DNA from: Dermatemys mawii
Lineage: Eukaryota > Chordata > Testudines > Dermatemydidae
Assembly: GCA_007922305.1 (NCBI GenBank)
Contig: ML677386.1
Coordinates: 10,149,830 to 10,213,829, forward strand
Reading direction: 5' to 3'
DNA length: 64,000 nt
The translations under genes and the position numbers were made by a program. Positions 12,253 to 22,940 of this stretch are shown in pieces. The first letter of the stretch is position 1. Every line of letters begins with the position of its first letter. The notes below the pieces were generated by a model, which made no database searches, was not told the origin of the DNA, and was given only the letters and a program-made list of their open reading frames with translations.

Positions 12253-13013
12253 TGTAGTGGGGTGGCTGCCCCACTCCACGAGAAAAAGGGCTAGAACAGG
12301 GCAGAGAGGCTGTGCAGACCAGCAGTCAATCAGCCAACGCCTGCAGAGAGCCAGTCAGGGCTGGCCTGGGCCCTATATAAAGACTGCCTAGCAAAGGAGA
12401 AGGCAGTCTCTCCCTGACTAGCAAGGGAGAAGAACTGGCTCCTGAGGTAAGGAGGTGAGCACCTTGGACAGAGTAGTACTGGGCAGGCTTGGGGGAGCAG
12501 AGGACAGTTCCTGCCAGGCTGCGGCCCCTGAGTAGAAGGGCTGAGAAGGTATAAGGGGCCAAAAGTGAAATGGCCCAGAGAACATAGACAAGGGGAGAGA
12601 AGGAGGGCAGATAGGTTGCTGCTAGAGGGTCCCTGTGTTGGAATCCAGAGTAGTGGGTGGGCCTTGGTCCTGCCCCTTGTACCATACCTCGCCACAGAGG
12701 AATGGCCGAGACAGACCGCAACATGCCCTGAGGTGAGGGGCTAGACTTTGGGGTTGTGGTTGGCCACTGAGGCAGGTGCAAGTCAAAGGACTGTTGTTAC
12801 CCCCACCCCGCCCCTCCAGAAGGGGGTGATAATGGAGTAGAGGGCACTGCCAGAGGGCAGTGTCCTGAAGTGGATGCCACTGAGCGGGGAGAAAGGCGGG
12901 TCCCAAACCAGCAGAGCAGACAATGCTCCGAGAGGATGCTCCGTGGCTGGCAACAGTAATTCCTGGATGGACCAGCAGGAGGTGTTGTAGTGGTAAGTCT
13001 TCATGCCATTACA
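12253..13013 (+). repeat. solo LTR, family B
   Basis: This 761-bp element begins TGTAGTGGGGTGGCTGCCCC and ends GCCATTACA. It is flanked by exact ACCAC copies (12248-12252 and 13014-13018), a 5-bp target duplication. A TATA box lies at 12374-12380. Its general layout and purine-rich middle resemble family A at 3161 and 19740, including a segment AGGGTCCCTG.GTTGGAATCC.GAGTAG shared in modified form. Open frames of up to 151 codons on the reverse strand are unconstrained by-products. I call it a solo LTR; the retroelement class is unknown. Confidence 0.8.
12374..12380 (+). promoter_or_regulatory. TATA box within family B LTR
   Basis: TATATAA sits about 120 bp into the LTR in the context GGGCCCTATATAAAGACTGC. 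This position suits an LTR promoter. Activity cannot be judged from sequence. Confidence 0.5.
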
Positions 13014-13018
13014 ACCAC

Positions 13019-13414
13019 AATTTTAATGTATGGAGGCATCTGGCAAGTGCAAGAAGGTAACTGCAACTAGACTTCACAGGAGTGAATTGGAGTGTTGCAG
13101 CTGACGTGGTCTTCTGACTGCCCAGTGAATCAACAAGGCCCAATAGCTTATTGATAGTCAAATATCTACAAGAAGTCTTGTTAGTATAAAATGTACAACA
13201 TTCCAGCCAGATTGTTTCACTTACCAGTGATTCTTTACTTTACACCCTTGAGTGTCTGCCATCAAGGGCAATTTAAAAATACTTCATAGTAATTATAACT
13301 TGTGGTATCATTTAGATAAATCCATAATGTAGTTGTAGCTTTCACTACACATCCCATGCAGTGGTGGTAGAAAAATTTGTATAGTGGGGGGTGCTGAAAT
13401 CTATTGAACAAATG
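13019..13414. other. no feature recognised
   Basis: AT-rich spacer between a solo LTR and a hAT-type element. Confidence 0.45.
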
Positions 13415-13422
13415 TTTTAAAC

Positions 13423-14274
13423 CGGAGTGGGCAAACTATGGCCCACGGGCCACATCCGGCCCATGAGACCGTCCCATCTGACTCGCGGCGGGAGGCTGTG
13501 CCCCCCACCCCAGCCGCGCCTCAGGGGCAGCGCTTGCCCCTCCCCCGGACCTGCACCGTGGGGGCAGCGCTCTGGGGGCCGAGACTGCCCGATGGCTCCT
13601 CCCCTGGAGCCACGCGGGGAGCGTTCTGGGGGCCTGGGGCTGCGTGCTTGCCCCTCCCCCGGAGCTGCCCTGCAGGGGCAGAGCTCTGGGGGCTGGGGCT
13701 GCCCGCTGCTCCCTCCTCTGGAGCCGCGCCGTGCAGGGAGCACTCTGGGGGGCGGGGCTGCCCACTGGCCCCTCTCCCTGAGCCATGCCGCACAGGCAGA
13801 GCTCTGGAAGCCAGGGCTGTGCACTCCCCCTCTGCCTGGAGCCACCCTGCGCGAGCAGATCTCTAGGGGGCCAGGGCTGCATGCTCCCCCCCCCACACAG
13901 CAGCTATGGTAAGGAGGAATGGGGGGGTCCCAGGGTGGTGGTGGGGGGCTTTGGAGGGGGCAGTCAGGGAGTAGGGTGGGTTGGTTGGTGTAGGATTCTG
14001 GGGTAGCTGGGGGTGGGAAGGTGGATGGGGTTGTGGCAGTCAGAGGACAGGGAGCAGGGGAATTGGGTGGGGAGTCGGCTCCTGGAGGTGGTTAGGGGTC
14101 TGTGGAAGGGGCAGTCGGGGGACAAGGTGGGGGGGGGGTTGGATGGGTCAGGGATTCTCAGGGGGCAGGAAGTGGGAGGGGGCTGGATGGGAGGTGGGGC
14201 CTTCCCTACCCGGCCCTCAATATAATTTCACAAACCCGATGTGGCCCTCGGGCCTAAAAGTTTGCCTACCCTTG
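13423..14274. mobile_element. hAT-type non-autonomous element, GC-rich, 852 bp
   Basis: The left end CGGAGTGGGCAAACTATGGC and the right end, whose reverse complement is CAAGGGTAGGCAAACTTTTA, are imperfect terminal inverted repeats. The flanks TTTTAAAC (13415-13422) and TTGTAAAC (14275-14282) match at 7 of 8 bases, the 8-bp duplication expected for hAT transposition. The interior is very GC-rich to about 13890 and then G-rich to 14200, with CTCTGGGGGC units repeated. Open frames on both strands over 13417-13912 come from this composition. No transposase is present. Confidence 0.85.
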
Positions 14275-14282
14275 TTGTAAAC

Positions 14283-15044
14283 CCTGAGTATGATGGAAAC
14301 CACTTCAAGGCAGGAGGTGCTGCAGCACCCAAGCACCCCTAGTTCAAGCTCCCCTGATCCTATGAAGAAAGATGACTGATACACATCGTTCTTTGTAGAA
14401 CACCGAGTGAGGTTTGTAAGGTCTGCCTCTTCTCTAGCGGCTTCTTCAGCAGCAGACACTTTACTTATTCAGCTATTGTTGAAACTGTTGTTAGCTGTCA
14501 AAACCAAACTAAATAAAAGTTGGTCTGTGTATGCGTGTGGCTGTTTTCAAGGGTAATCTTCCAAGGGTAAAGTTTTGAATGCAGCAACTAAATACCAATG
14601 AGCTGTTCTTTTCTGTTCTTTTTTTTAATCTGACGCTTATTCCAAGATAATACTGTAATTTTCTGTTGTGCCAGTAATTCTCCTATAAATACTTGTTTTC
14701 TGGAGTTTCTAAGTCAACTGTTTTTTAAAAAAATGCATGAAGTTGCAATTTGATGCCTTGAGTCTCAACCTAGCAATATATTTACTTAAAAATAATAATG
14801 ATCTTCATACAACCATGTGTTATACACAGTGGAGTGTGTTAAACTGCTTTTGATGTAGATGGTTTAGCTTGTTTTACTAATCCTCAAAAACAGATTAGTT
14901 ATTTAATATGAAATGTTGCAAGTTCTGTAAACTGAATTTAGACTTCTGGTGGGTTTTGGGGGGGGTCTTTTTTTACAGTTCATAAAGATTGAAAATCAAC
15001 TCTCTTATATGTGACACATTAAAGGAAAAAATTAATGTGACTAT
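14283..15044. other. no feature recognised
   Basis: AT-rich sequence with T and A runs, no recognised element. Confidence 0.45.
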
Positions 15045-15260
15045 GAGGCACTGTGATCTAAGGAACTGAGCATAGCAATTGGGAGATCCTGTGTTCTAAT
15101 CCTGCTATTTGAACTGACTTGCTCTTTGGCCATGAGCAAGTCCCTTCATACCTCTGTCTAATTCACTATCTATAAAAAAAAGCATAATATCTATTTCACA
15201 TGGCTTCTGTGAAAACTTAATGTCGTTGTAAATGCTAAGTATTGTATTCAGAAAAGATGT
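15045..15260 (+). repeat. MIR-like SINE
   Basis: The order CACTGTGATCTAAGGAACTG, GGGAGATCCTGTGTTCTAAT, GAGCAAGTCCCTTCATACCT, CTATAAAAAAAAGCATAATA, CACATGGCTTCTGTGAAAAC and TTGTAAATGCTAAGTATTG follows the MIR consensus from the tRNA-related head through the core to the tail. It is old and diverged, so I give no subfamily. Confidence 0.65.
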
Positions 15261-15401
15261 ACAAAACTTGGTAGAATTGGTCTGAAGGATTCCTGAGAAG
15301 TCTTTTCCTTGTGATGAGGTGTATGGGCTCATAATCTCAGTTTCTTTGTGGGTCTTGCTTGAATCAGTCCAAAAGACATAAGTTAAATTCGTCTTAAATA
15401 G

Positions 15402-16200
15402 TTGTGTTTTGCCTGGTTTGATAATGAAGCCTTGGACTTCTGTAAGATATTTGATACAATACCACATAGGAAATTACTAGTGAATTTAAAGAAGATGGGG
15501 ATAAGTATAAGTACTGTGAGATGGATAAGGAATTGGCTAAGGGAGAAAAGGCAACAGGTTGTACTGAAGGACGAAGTACAGGTTAGAAGGATGGTTAATA
15601 ATGGATTTCCTCAAGCATCGGTCTTTTGACCAATTTTAGTCAATATTTGTATAAATGACATTAGCACAAAAAGGAGCATGCTAATGAAATTTGTTGGTGA
15701 TATAAAGTTGGGAGACATCATCAATACAATGGAGAATCGGAGTGCTTTACAGGAAGATCTGGATTACTTTGAGGCCTGGAATAACAAATGGAATGAAATT
15801 CAATAGTATAAAGTGAAAGGTCATGCCCTTAAGGTCTAATAATTTCTGTTATAGACTGGGTACTCCACAGTTTGAAGATGAAGAGGAAAAGAGAGACTTG
15901 AGTGTGTTGGTTCATCACAGGATGAAGATGAACCACCAATGTGATGTAGCTGCAAAAAAGGCACACATGATCCCAGGATGTATCAGGAAAGGCATTGTCA
16001 GAATAGAGAAGTATTAATGCCATTGTATAAGGCACTGATAATTCCTCATTTGGAATATGGTATACAGTTGCCCATGTTCAAGGAAGTTAAATTTAAACTG
16101 GAGCAGGTGCAGAGTAGAGCTACAAAGATTATCAGAAGAATGGAGAGTCTCTCTTATGAGAGAAGACTGACGTGGCTTGTTTAGCCTAGAAAAACAAAGG
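15402..16200 (+). pseudogene. CR1 reverse transcriptase remnant
   Basis: The reverse transcriptase copies CR1 RNA at a nicked target. Seen in order: IFDTIPHRKLL, LREKRQQVVL, NGFPQASVF ending at a stop, then after the break KFVGDIKLGD. In active copies the last reads FADD; here the double aspartate is Val-Gly-Asp, so the catalytic centre is lost. Further blocks are LQEDLDYFEAWNNKWN and LEYGIQLP. Frames change at least twice. Not functional. Confidence 0.82.
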
Positions 16201-17105
16201 TTAAGAGGAGATATGATTGCTCTTAATATATACATACAGCAGGAGGTAAACACCAGGGAAGGCACAGAGCTATTTAAGCTAAAGTACAATGTTAGCACAA
16301 GAACAAATGGGTATAAACTGGGCATGAACTCATTTAGGCTGGGAACTTGAAGGTTCCTAACCCTCAGGGGTGCAAGGTTTTGGAACAGCCTCCCAATAGG
16401 AGTTTTGGGGGCAAACAACATAATTTAGTTTTAAGGGAGAACTGGACAAATTTGGATGTGATTGTTTGTTTGGGGTTGTTTGTGATGGGGGAGGGAGGAA
16501 GGGCTCAGCAGTTCTAAAGTCTTATGCTTCAGGGCTTCAGTCATTCATCTGCAGGTATCAGGAAGGGATTCTCCTCCCCGTCCCCAAGTCTATCCTGGCT
16601 TTTTCCCTCTCCTTTCTCTGAAGCATCAGAGATGGCCACAGCTAGACATGGGATATGGGACAGATGGATTGGTGCTCTGAGGTGGCATTGAGCATTCTGT
16701 TTCTCATATGCTTGAAATTGGTTCTTGCTCACATACTTAGAGTCTAACTGATTACATATATATGTAGGATCAGGAAAGAATTTTCCCCCCAAGTCATATG
16801 GGCAGAGATCTTGGGGTTTTTAACACCACCTTCTGCAGTGTGGAGTACAGGTCACTTGCTGGGATCACCTGAGTGTCTCTCAATTAATTCCCTGCTATTG
16901 CAGGGGCCTCAGACATTAGTGTACTTTGGCCTCCCCTATTTTCTGCCTATGATGAGTAATAGTCTAGTCTCCTGGGGGCTATGCTGCATTGGTCTGGTTT
17001 TAGTTTTTGGGTTTGGTGTGCAGGTGCTGGATGGTGGCTTGTGGTGATGTATAGGAGGCCAGACTGGATGATCTGGTGGTCCCTTCTGGCCTTGGACTCT
17101 GACAC
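15405..17105 (+). mobile_element. CR1-type LINE, reverse transcriptase to 3' UTR
   Basis: The element starts within the reverse transcriptase: IFDTIPHRKLL near 15445, WIRNWLREKRQQVVL near 15520, NNGFPQASVF near 15600, then a degraded catalytic motif. It continues through the C-terminal part (IIPHLEYGIQLP near 16040; SRATKIIRRMESLSYERRL near 16115-16170). A 3' UTR follows, with GGCTTCAGTCATTCATCTGC at 16532 and the terminal block GGCCAGACTGGATGATCTGG then TGGTCCCTTCTGGCC at about 17057-17091, which I recognise as the conserved CR1 3' end. The copy is 5'-truncated, as most CR1 copies are, and broken by stops and frameshifts. Confidence 0.88.
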
Positions 17106-17155
17106 TATCTTTTGCACAACGCTGTCTCCTTCATCATCCATTCTGTGCACTAGGG

Positions 17156-17224
17156 GTCTGATCTAAAATGTATTGAAGTCAATGGAAATATTCCCATTGA
17201 CTTTAATGTACTTTAGATCAGGTC
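17156..17224. repeat. foldback repeat with near-perfect hairpin
   Basis: The left arm, 17156-17187, contains GATCTAAAATGTATTGAAGT and TCAATGGAA. The right arm, 17191-17224, contains TTCCCATTGACTTTAATGTA and TTTAGATCAGGTC. The arms pair with few mismatches and a loop of about 3 nt. Similar hairpins built round CCATTGACTTCAATGG occur at 20695 and, decayed, at 407. This looks like a small foldback element inserted just after the CR1 3' end. Confidence 0.75.
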
Positions 17225-18120
17225 TTGAATGAGGTTGGTGTCTTGCAGAAACAATATCATGAAATTAAAGACTGTATCACAATACATACATGTAAGGGGA
17301 CAGAATTAAAGTTTCATGAGCTGTCTTAATTTTGACACTTCTGAACTCTTGAGCATTTGACTTTGTGACCTTAGAAAAAAATACATCAAATGAATGGTAA
17401 TGGAATCAAGATTTATACCTGGCTATCAACACTGGAGAGCAATTAGAGAATACAGATGGTGATTTCTAATCGATCAGAGAATACAGATGGTGATTTCATA
17501 GCAGCTACTGTTGCTGTTCCCAGACTGGCTTAGATAGTAATTGTGAGTGTCACTTACTGGCTGAGTAGACAAAGTAAACTATTTGGCAGCCATACCAGCT
17601 TCTCCAAACTTGTTTGACTCATTGTTCCTATCAATATAATTGAAATCCATAGTTTTGAAGCTGGCATTAGAATGCTTAAACCCATAAACTTAGTGGTCTT
17701 AATTTCTTTAAAATTAGCTGACCAAAGCATTTAAAATCTAAATGTCAGGTCCTTGAAATTTGCAGGGTGGGGGTGGGGACAGACAGCTTTTATGAAGGAT
17801 GTCCCTTTTGAGTTCCCATGAAAAATGGTCTAATTTTGGCCACGTTATAAATCTTTAAAATTTGGTTTGCACGTGCTCAGAGAGATTTGTTAGAGTTTGG
17901 CATCTGAATTCTCCAAAGATTCTCAGGGCTGCAGGGGCTGAACTGGACTTTCTCTGCAATTACTGCTGCAGCACCAGAGCTGAGAACAGAGAGACACCAC
18001 TCTCTTGTGCTCTCAATGCTTCTCTCAATTCCGCCCAATTGTGCCCATATGTTATGATAGTCTTTTAATTACATACATTTAATACTTTTTTTTGCAGAAT
18101 CCCTTCCTCCTTAAGTGCAC
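17225..18120. other. no feature recognised, one short tandem duplication
   Basis: At 17434-17500 the phrase AGAGAATACAGATGGTGATT occurs twice, about 33 bp apart, a local tandem duplication. Nothing else was recognised. Confidence 0.6.
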
Positions 18121-18224
18121 AAGATGGCCTGCTGTGGGGTTGAATCAGGGTTGCACAGTGAAGGATACTATCTGTAGGACCCCTGCTTCATGCGTTACAC
18201 AGCTGGGTGGCATGTAGTGACTGA

Positions 18225-18350
18225 GGACTGTAGGAAGAGGAAGGATGGTTTCACAGTTAAGGCAGTTGATTGCTGCCCTGGAGAACTTGATTTTATCCCC
18301 GCCTCTTCCACAGAGTTCCTATGTGATGGTAGGCTAGTTACTCAAACAAA
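18225..18350 (+). repeat. tRNA/MIR-like SINE fragment
   Basis: AGGATGGTTTCACAGTTAAG, GATTGCTGCCCTGGAGAACT, TTGATTTTATCCC and TCTTCCACAGAGTTCCTATG appear in the order of a tRNA-derived head joined to a MIR-like core. The promoter boxes are degraded. Confidence 0.5.
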
Positions 18351-18372
18351 ATTTTTCACAGGTTGTCACTGA

Positions 18373-18657
18373 GGGCTTGTCTTCATTACTGGGGTAAGTT
18401 GACATACGTTACACTACTCCAGTTATGAGAATAACATAGCTGGAGTCGATGTAACTTAGGTCAACTTACCCCGGTGTTTTCACTGTGCTGTGTCAACAGG
18501 CAACGCTCTCTGGTCCACTTCTCAGAGAGCTGGAGTACCAGGGTTGACTGGAGAGTGATTTGTCATCAATTTAGCAGGTTTTCACTAGATCCACTAAATC
18601 AATCCCTGCTGCATTGATTGCAGCAGCATCCATCTCCCCATAGAGAAGACCAGCCCC
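18373..18657. mobile_element. Harbinger-like MITE
   Basis: The left end GGGCTTGTCTTCATTACTGG and the reverse complement of the right end, GGGGCTGGTCTTCTCTATGG, form imperfect terminal repeats of the (T)TGTCTACA type. A strong subterminal hairpin at 18391-18472 pairs GGGGTAAGTTGACATACGTT with AACTTAGGTCAACTTACCCC. The related element at 29325 has the same plan. The trinucleotide target duplication is not clean here. Superfamily assignment rests on the ends and on similar turtle elements I remember. Confidence 0.65.
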
Positions 18658-18839
18658 TAGTGTCTGTTGCTTATTTCCTGGGTGCCCAGCTTGAGACTCT
18701 GGGATCCAATTCACAGAAGTGCTGAGAACTTGCAGCTGTATCTGAAGTCTGTGGGAGGTGTGCTATGCAATGCTAAATACCCTCAAAAATCCAGTCCTGG
18801 GTATCTGAGACTGGGCACTCAAAATTAGTAGACACTTTT

Positions 18840-18945
18840 GATCTTTAATCTGTGTGCCTCAGTTCCCCTTACCTTGCAGGGTTGTTATGGAAAAAAAAAC
18901 CACTAATATTTGTGAAGCCTTCAGATGCTATACTTACAATCAGAG
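18840..18945 (+). repeat. MIR-like SINE core fragment
   Basis: TGTGTGCCTCAGTTCCCCTT, TTGCAGGGTTGTTATGG and TTTGTGAAGCCTTCAGATGC match the order of the MIR core-to-tail region. Confidence 0.5.
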
Positions 18946-19735
18946 CAGAAGCTGAATAATTGCAGTGAATTAAGGCTTATTGTCACATGTCAAACCATGA
19001 AAATAAAACAAAATATTCAGTAATTGCTCATTAAGTTAGCACCATCTATTCTGTGCACTGAATGGGACAGGAGTCCTGTGGGAAAAATAGTATGTGATCA
19101 GGTAGCAAAAGACTGTTATGTAATATAGTCACATAAGGAAACCAATTTAAAGTTGCATGAGCAATATTAATTCTGGTATTCCTAACTTTGGACTGATTGA
19201 CTTTGCCATCCTAATGCTCTTTTAATGTTTTCTAAGCATAATTAGCCTTGAAGTCCAATTCCCCATTTCCAGTACTGAACTGTCATTGCCATATCAATTG
19301 CCTGAGAAGGAACTAAATCCCTGCCTAACCAAGAAACAAAATCTACAGTGACTGTCTGAGATACACAAGGCCAACACTTCACATATTCGGCCTCCCGCTT
19401 GGAGGATTTACTGTGCCTCTAAACTCTGCTGCTATTGCTTCACAATAGTCTCTTATGAAGCAAGAAATTGTGGCCAGGTATTATAATTGTGCTTTCAGCT
19501 GAAGTCTGCCAGATGGCTAGGCTTGTGTTAATAAATGCTCTTGAAAAGGTAAAAAGGTTAATGTTGCATCCCAATATTAATTAAAATATATTAAAGAGCT
19601 ATAAAAATTATGGAAAATCAATGATATAGTATGAGTACTCAGCTGCTCTGGTGCTTACACAAACAAGAAATAACTTGAAAATGTGACATCTGTCCCTTCC
19701 TTTCGTGTATGACCGAGACTGTCATAGCTCTTTAG
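18946..19735. other. no feature recognised
   Basis: AT-rich DNA. Parts of 19020-19210 echo the first 200 bp of the window: TCACATAAGGAAACCAATTT, AAGTTGCATGAGCAATATTA and AATTCTGGTATTCCTAACTT resemble 97-155. An old dispersed repeat is possible. Confidence 0.4.
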
Positions 19736-19739
19736 CTTC

Positions 19740-20397
19740 TGTGACGGAGTCAGACCAGAAGGATATAGGAGAGTGCTGGAAGGCAGGTATATTAGTCTCA
19801 GGATGTGCAGGTCCCTGTTCCCTGGATAGCCAAACAAAGGCTATTCCAGGCGAATCAAGACACCTGGGGCCAATTAAGAACCTTCCAGAAAGAAGTAGAA
19901 ACAGATTGACTTCAGGTGTCCCAATCAGGCTATCAGGGACTGGCTGAAACCAGATAAAAACCTCCCAGTTAGTCAGGTGGGCTGTGGGTTTCAGGAGCTG
20001 TGGAAGGAAGTTATGCTGTTGGTGAGACTGAGTGTTGGACAACATATACTGAAGGAAGGAGGCCCGGAGGTAAGGGTGAAGTGGAGTTTGAAGAAGCAGG
20101 GACTGCTGTGGGGAAGTAGCCCAGGGAATTGTATTGTGTTTTGTGCCTAAAAGGTCAGCCATCTTAGCTGATACTATTAGGGTCCCTGGGCTGGAGTCCG
20201 GAGTAGAGGGTGGGCCCGGGCTCCCCACTTTTTCCATCTTCTATACTGGCCTGTGATGAAGGTAACTCACTAGGTGGTGACTCTTGCCAATTATACTGAG
20301 AAAGGGAGGTCACTCTGGGGCCTAGATGAGTTTCTGAGGCCCCTAAATCTGCCAGGAAGCGCAGGACCCACAAGTACAGACTTGGAGCTTTGTCACA
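19740..20397 (+). repeat. solo LTR, family A copy 2
   Basis: This 658-bp element begins TGTGACGGAGTCAGACCAGA and ends GGAGCTTTGTCACA. Exact CTTC copies flank it at 19736-19739 and 20398-20401. It is strongly similar to 3161-3855 at its start, at the TATA-like CAGATAAAAACCTCCCAGTT, at GGGGAAGTAGCCCAGGGAA, at GGGTCCCTGGGCTGGA and at its end. The two copies differ by indels in the first third, where 19855-19920 has an extra ACACCTGGGGCCAATTAAGA segment. The orientation is the same as copy 1. There is no internal coding region, so it is a solo LTR. Confidence 0.85.
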
Positions 20398-20574
20398 CTT
20401 CATACTACTCAGATAATGCAGGTTGAATAAAGGGTGGTTTTTGCTTTATGCAAAGTCCCTTTTGGGGGAGGGAAAGGAGTTCTCTTCAAATAATAATGCT
20501 ACTTATTCAGGGGCAGTGCAGTCCCTTGTACTTCATGTGTTGCTGTGAGTTAGGAACTTCTGAGCCATCCTAAT

Positions 20575-20694
20575 CCCATGGAACTGACTTGCTGCATGCC
20601 TTTAACTTCTTTGCACTATACTTTCCACATCTATAAAATGGGTTGATTATTTCCTGCCTCCCTAGGCATTTTTGGGGGATTAATTTAGATAAGG
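20575..20694 (+). repeat. MIR-like SINE fragment
   Basis: ACTGACTTGCTGCATGCCTT, CTTTCCACATCTATAAAATG and GCCTCCCTAGGCATTTTTGG follow the MIR core order. Confidence 0.55.
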
Positions 20695-20743
20695 CCTGAC
20701 CCAAAGCCAGACTCCTGTTGCCTCCAATGGACTCTGGGTCAGG
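20695..20743. repeat. foldback repeat with short hairpin
   Basis: The arms CCTGACCCAAAG (20695-20706) and CTCTGGGTCAGG (20732-20743) are inverted with one mismatch, and CTCCAATGG lies between. It is a compact member of the GATCCAAAG/CCAATGG foldback group. Confidence 0.55.
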
Positions 20744-22857
20744 ACACTTTAGTGCTTGAAAAGCATTTGACAGTTATTTCCAAAGTGTTAATTTGACCCA
20801 GATTTTTACTATGGGAGTCTCAAGACCAAGTGAACTTTCCATTCCAAACCAAGCCCCTTCCTATAAAGAAGAGCCATGAAAATTGAGGCTGACTTTCAAA
20901 ATTAGTCTGCACATTACGATACTAAATATCTCATATCTAGTTTGAGCTGCACTCAGAACTACCCAGGTTCGTTCCAGCCACACATCCCAGAGATTAGTTC
21001 TTATTGATCCATTAGAAATTTGTTCAGAGGTACAAATGTGAAGAGTTAGGAATAGGTGCTCTTAATATTAGTACTTTCATTCTATCACAGCACCTGACGT
21101 ACCCATTTGAGGAGCATTACGTTTACTCTCAGCCCCCGAACAGATTTAGGCACTTTGCATGGAAGTCATGTATTTGGAGCTGTAACTGATCAAATACCAT
21201 TAATGACAAATACCACCCTTATAAAGTAGCCAATTGTTCCTTAAAAGAACAAAGCCAATCTCATCATATCTCCATGGTTTCATCAACATCTACAGTTTTC
21301 TGTATATATCTGTATGAACAACATCTCAGCAGTCATTGTGAAGCTCTCCCTCCATTTTGCCAATTTACTCTTGTTACTGGAATGTAAAATACGCTGCAGC
21401 AACATTCTTCATTTATAGAACAATAAAGTATAGTGCCTTTCATGACAAACAAATGTGTACATGTGCCTAAGGAGCTGTAAAATTTTACAGCATTCATTTT
21501 AACTAAGTAAACATTGTTGTGAAGAATGTAACTCTTCAGCTTGTTTTATAAACCTAAGAAACAATGGAGCTTTGAACTCCAAAGTTTTGGAACACAGTAA
21601 AGCCTCTCAAAATAACTATATATTATAGTCTGTATTTGATGGTATGTGCCTGTACTCAAATAACATAATAAGTACTGACATAAAAGGGAACAGGAAGACT
21701 AGCTAGATTGGTCTGGCTCTCAGAGCCTTTAAGTGAGTGCAGTTTTGTTTTGTTTTTTAAACTATTGAGAAAGTTTTGAACAGATTTACAAATACTTGAT
21801 ATGTAAATATCAGAGACCCAAACAATAATAATTACACCAGTGACCTTTTATTTACTACTCTATAACGTCTCTTTAAAATCATCAGATCTCTCTATTTAAC
21901 AAGGTGCTACCATGTCACAAAATGAGCATCTTTGCACTACACATAACATGCAGCTTCTGGTGACTTTATTAAACTGAGTGAAATCTCTGCTTACGTATAT
22001 TTTATAAACTAAGCATGTCTATTAAATGTAAATATTCCAAAAAATTGGGATAAGCATGCTGGGATTTTTGCAGGTGAGTATACTTTGTCTGAGTATTGAA
22101 TAAATGGCACTAAATAGCTACGTATCTGTTTGTCCTCTGTCTACTTGCTAGGTATGTCATTGGTGAGTTCATGTTTCCATAACAACCTCCCATATTTCTG
22201 AACCATTCCTCTGGAGCTGGATTATTTATCTTTTCTGATGAGAGACGATCAGTAGTCAAGCAGCTACTAGCGGATGAGAGGATTAACAAAGGATTGATTA
22301 GTATTAAATATTCAACAACATGCAATTCCTATACACTCTAATAACTGGGCATGTCCATCATACATGTATAAACATCTCCTTTCTCATCACAATTTCTCTA
22401 AAACTTACCCCATTCAATTTTTTTTTACCTGACTAATGTGATGTACCACAGATATAGTATCTTAAAGAAATTTTCTTTCATCATTTTAGAGACTGAGGTT
22501 GCTGCTCCTCTATCCAGATCTTTTTCCCCGCATGTCGCAAATGGATAATTTTTTGTTTGGAAAGTTGTTTGTGAAGGTTGATAGATACAGATATAGATGT
22601 AATTTGATTTGATTGAGCAGTCATGATCATTTCTATTAAAATTAGCTTTCCATATAAAACAACTTTTCCTGGAAAGTTGAGACACAATGCTTAACTTGAA
22701 AATACTGGCACCAGAAGAAAGTGGGCCAGTTAAAATTAGTTTTGATCACTAAATAATTAGAAAAATGTCTTCACTGAATAGCTGGCCAACTAGATGTCTT
22801 CCATGGCTCTCCAATTTTTTCACATTCTCTGGGTTAAGAACTGGATTATTAGCAATT
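20744..22857. other. AT-rich stretch without recognised features
   Basis: Two kilobases without an exon-like frame or a recognised repeat. Confidence 0.45.
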
Positions 22858-22940
22858 CATAGAGTCATAGGACTGGACAGGACCTTGTGGCAGGACTAAG
22901 TATTATCTAGACCATCCCTTGCTGTATTGGTGAGGGAAAA
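22858..22940 (-). mobile_element. CR1 3' end fragment
   Basis: On the plus strand this is CATAGAGTCATAGGACTGGA then CAGGACCTTGTGGCAGGACT then TATCTAGACCATCCC. The reverse complement ends in CAGTCCTATGACTCTATGAA, the ending of CR1 3' UTRs with their short terminal repeat unit. Only the last 80 or so bases are recognisable, as expected for a severely 5'-truncated copy. Confidence 0.7.

Noticed and set aside
12326..12906. Overlapping reverse-strand open frames of 94-151 codons as a gene
   Set aside because: They lie wholly inside a solo LTR with exact target duplications, are low-complexity Pro/Leu/Ser rich, and show no domain.
13417..13912. Open frames of 142-161 codons on both strands
   Set aside because: They come from the GC-rich interior of a hAT-type MITE. 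Similar length in several frames on both strands is a composition effect.
19722..20237. 171-codon reverse-strand frame
   Set aside because: It falls mostly within the family A LTR and starts and ends without domain content. The same region in LTR copy 1 is not open.
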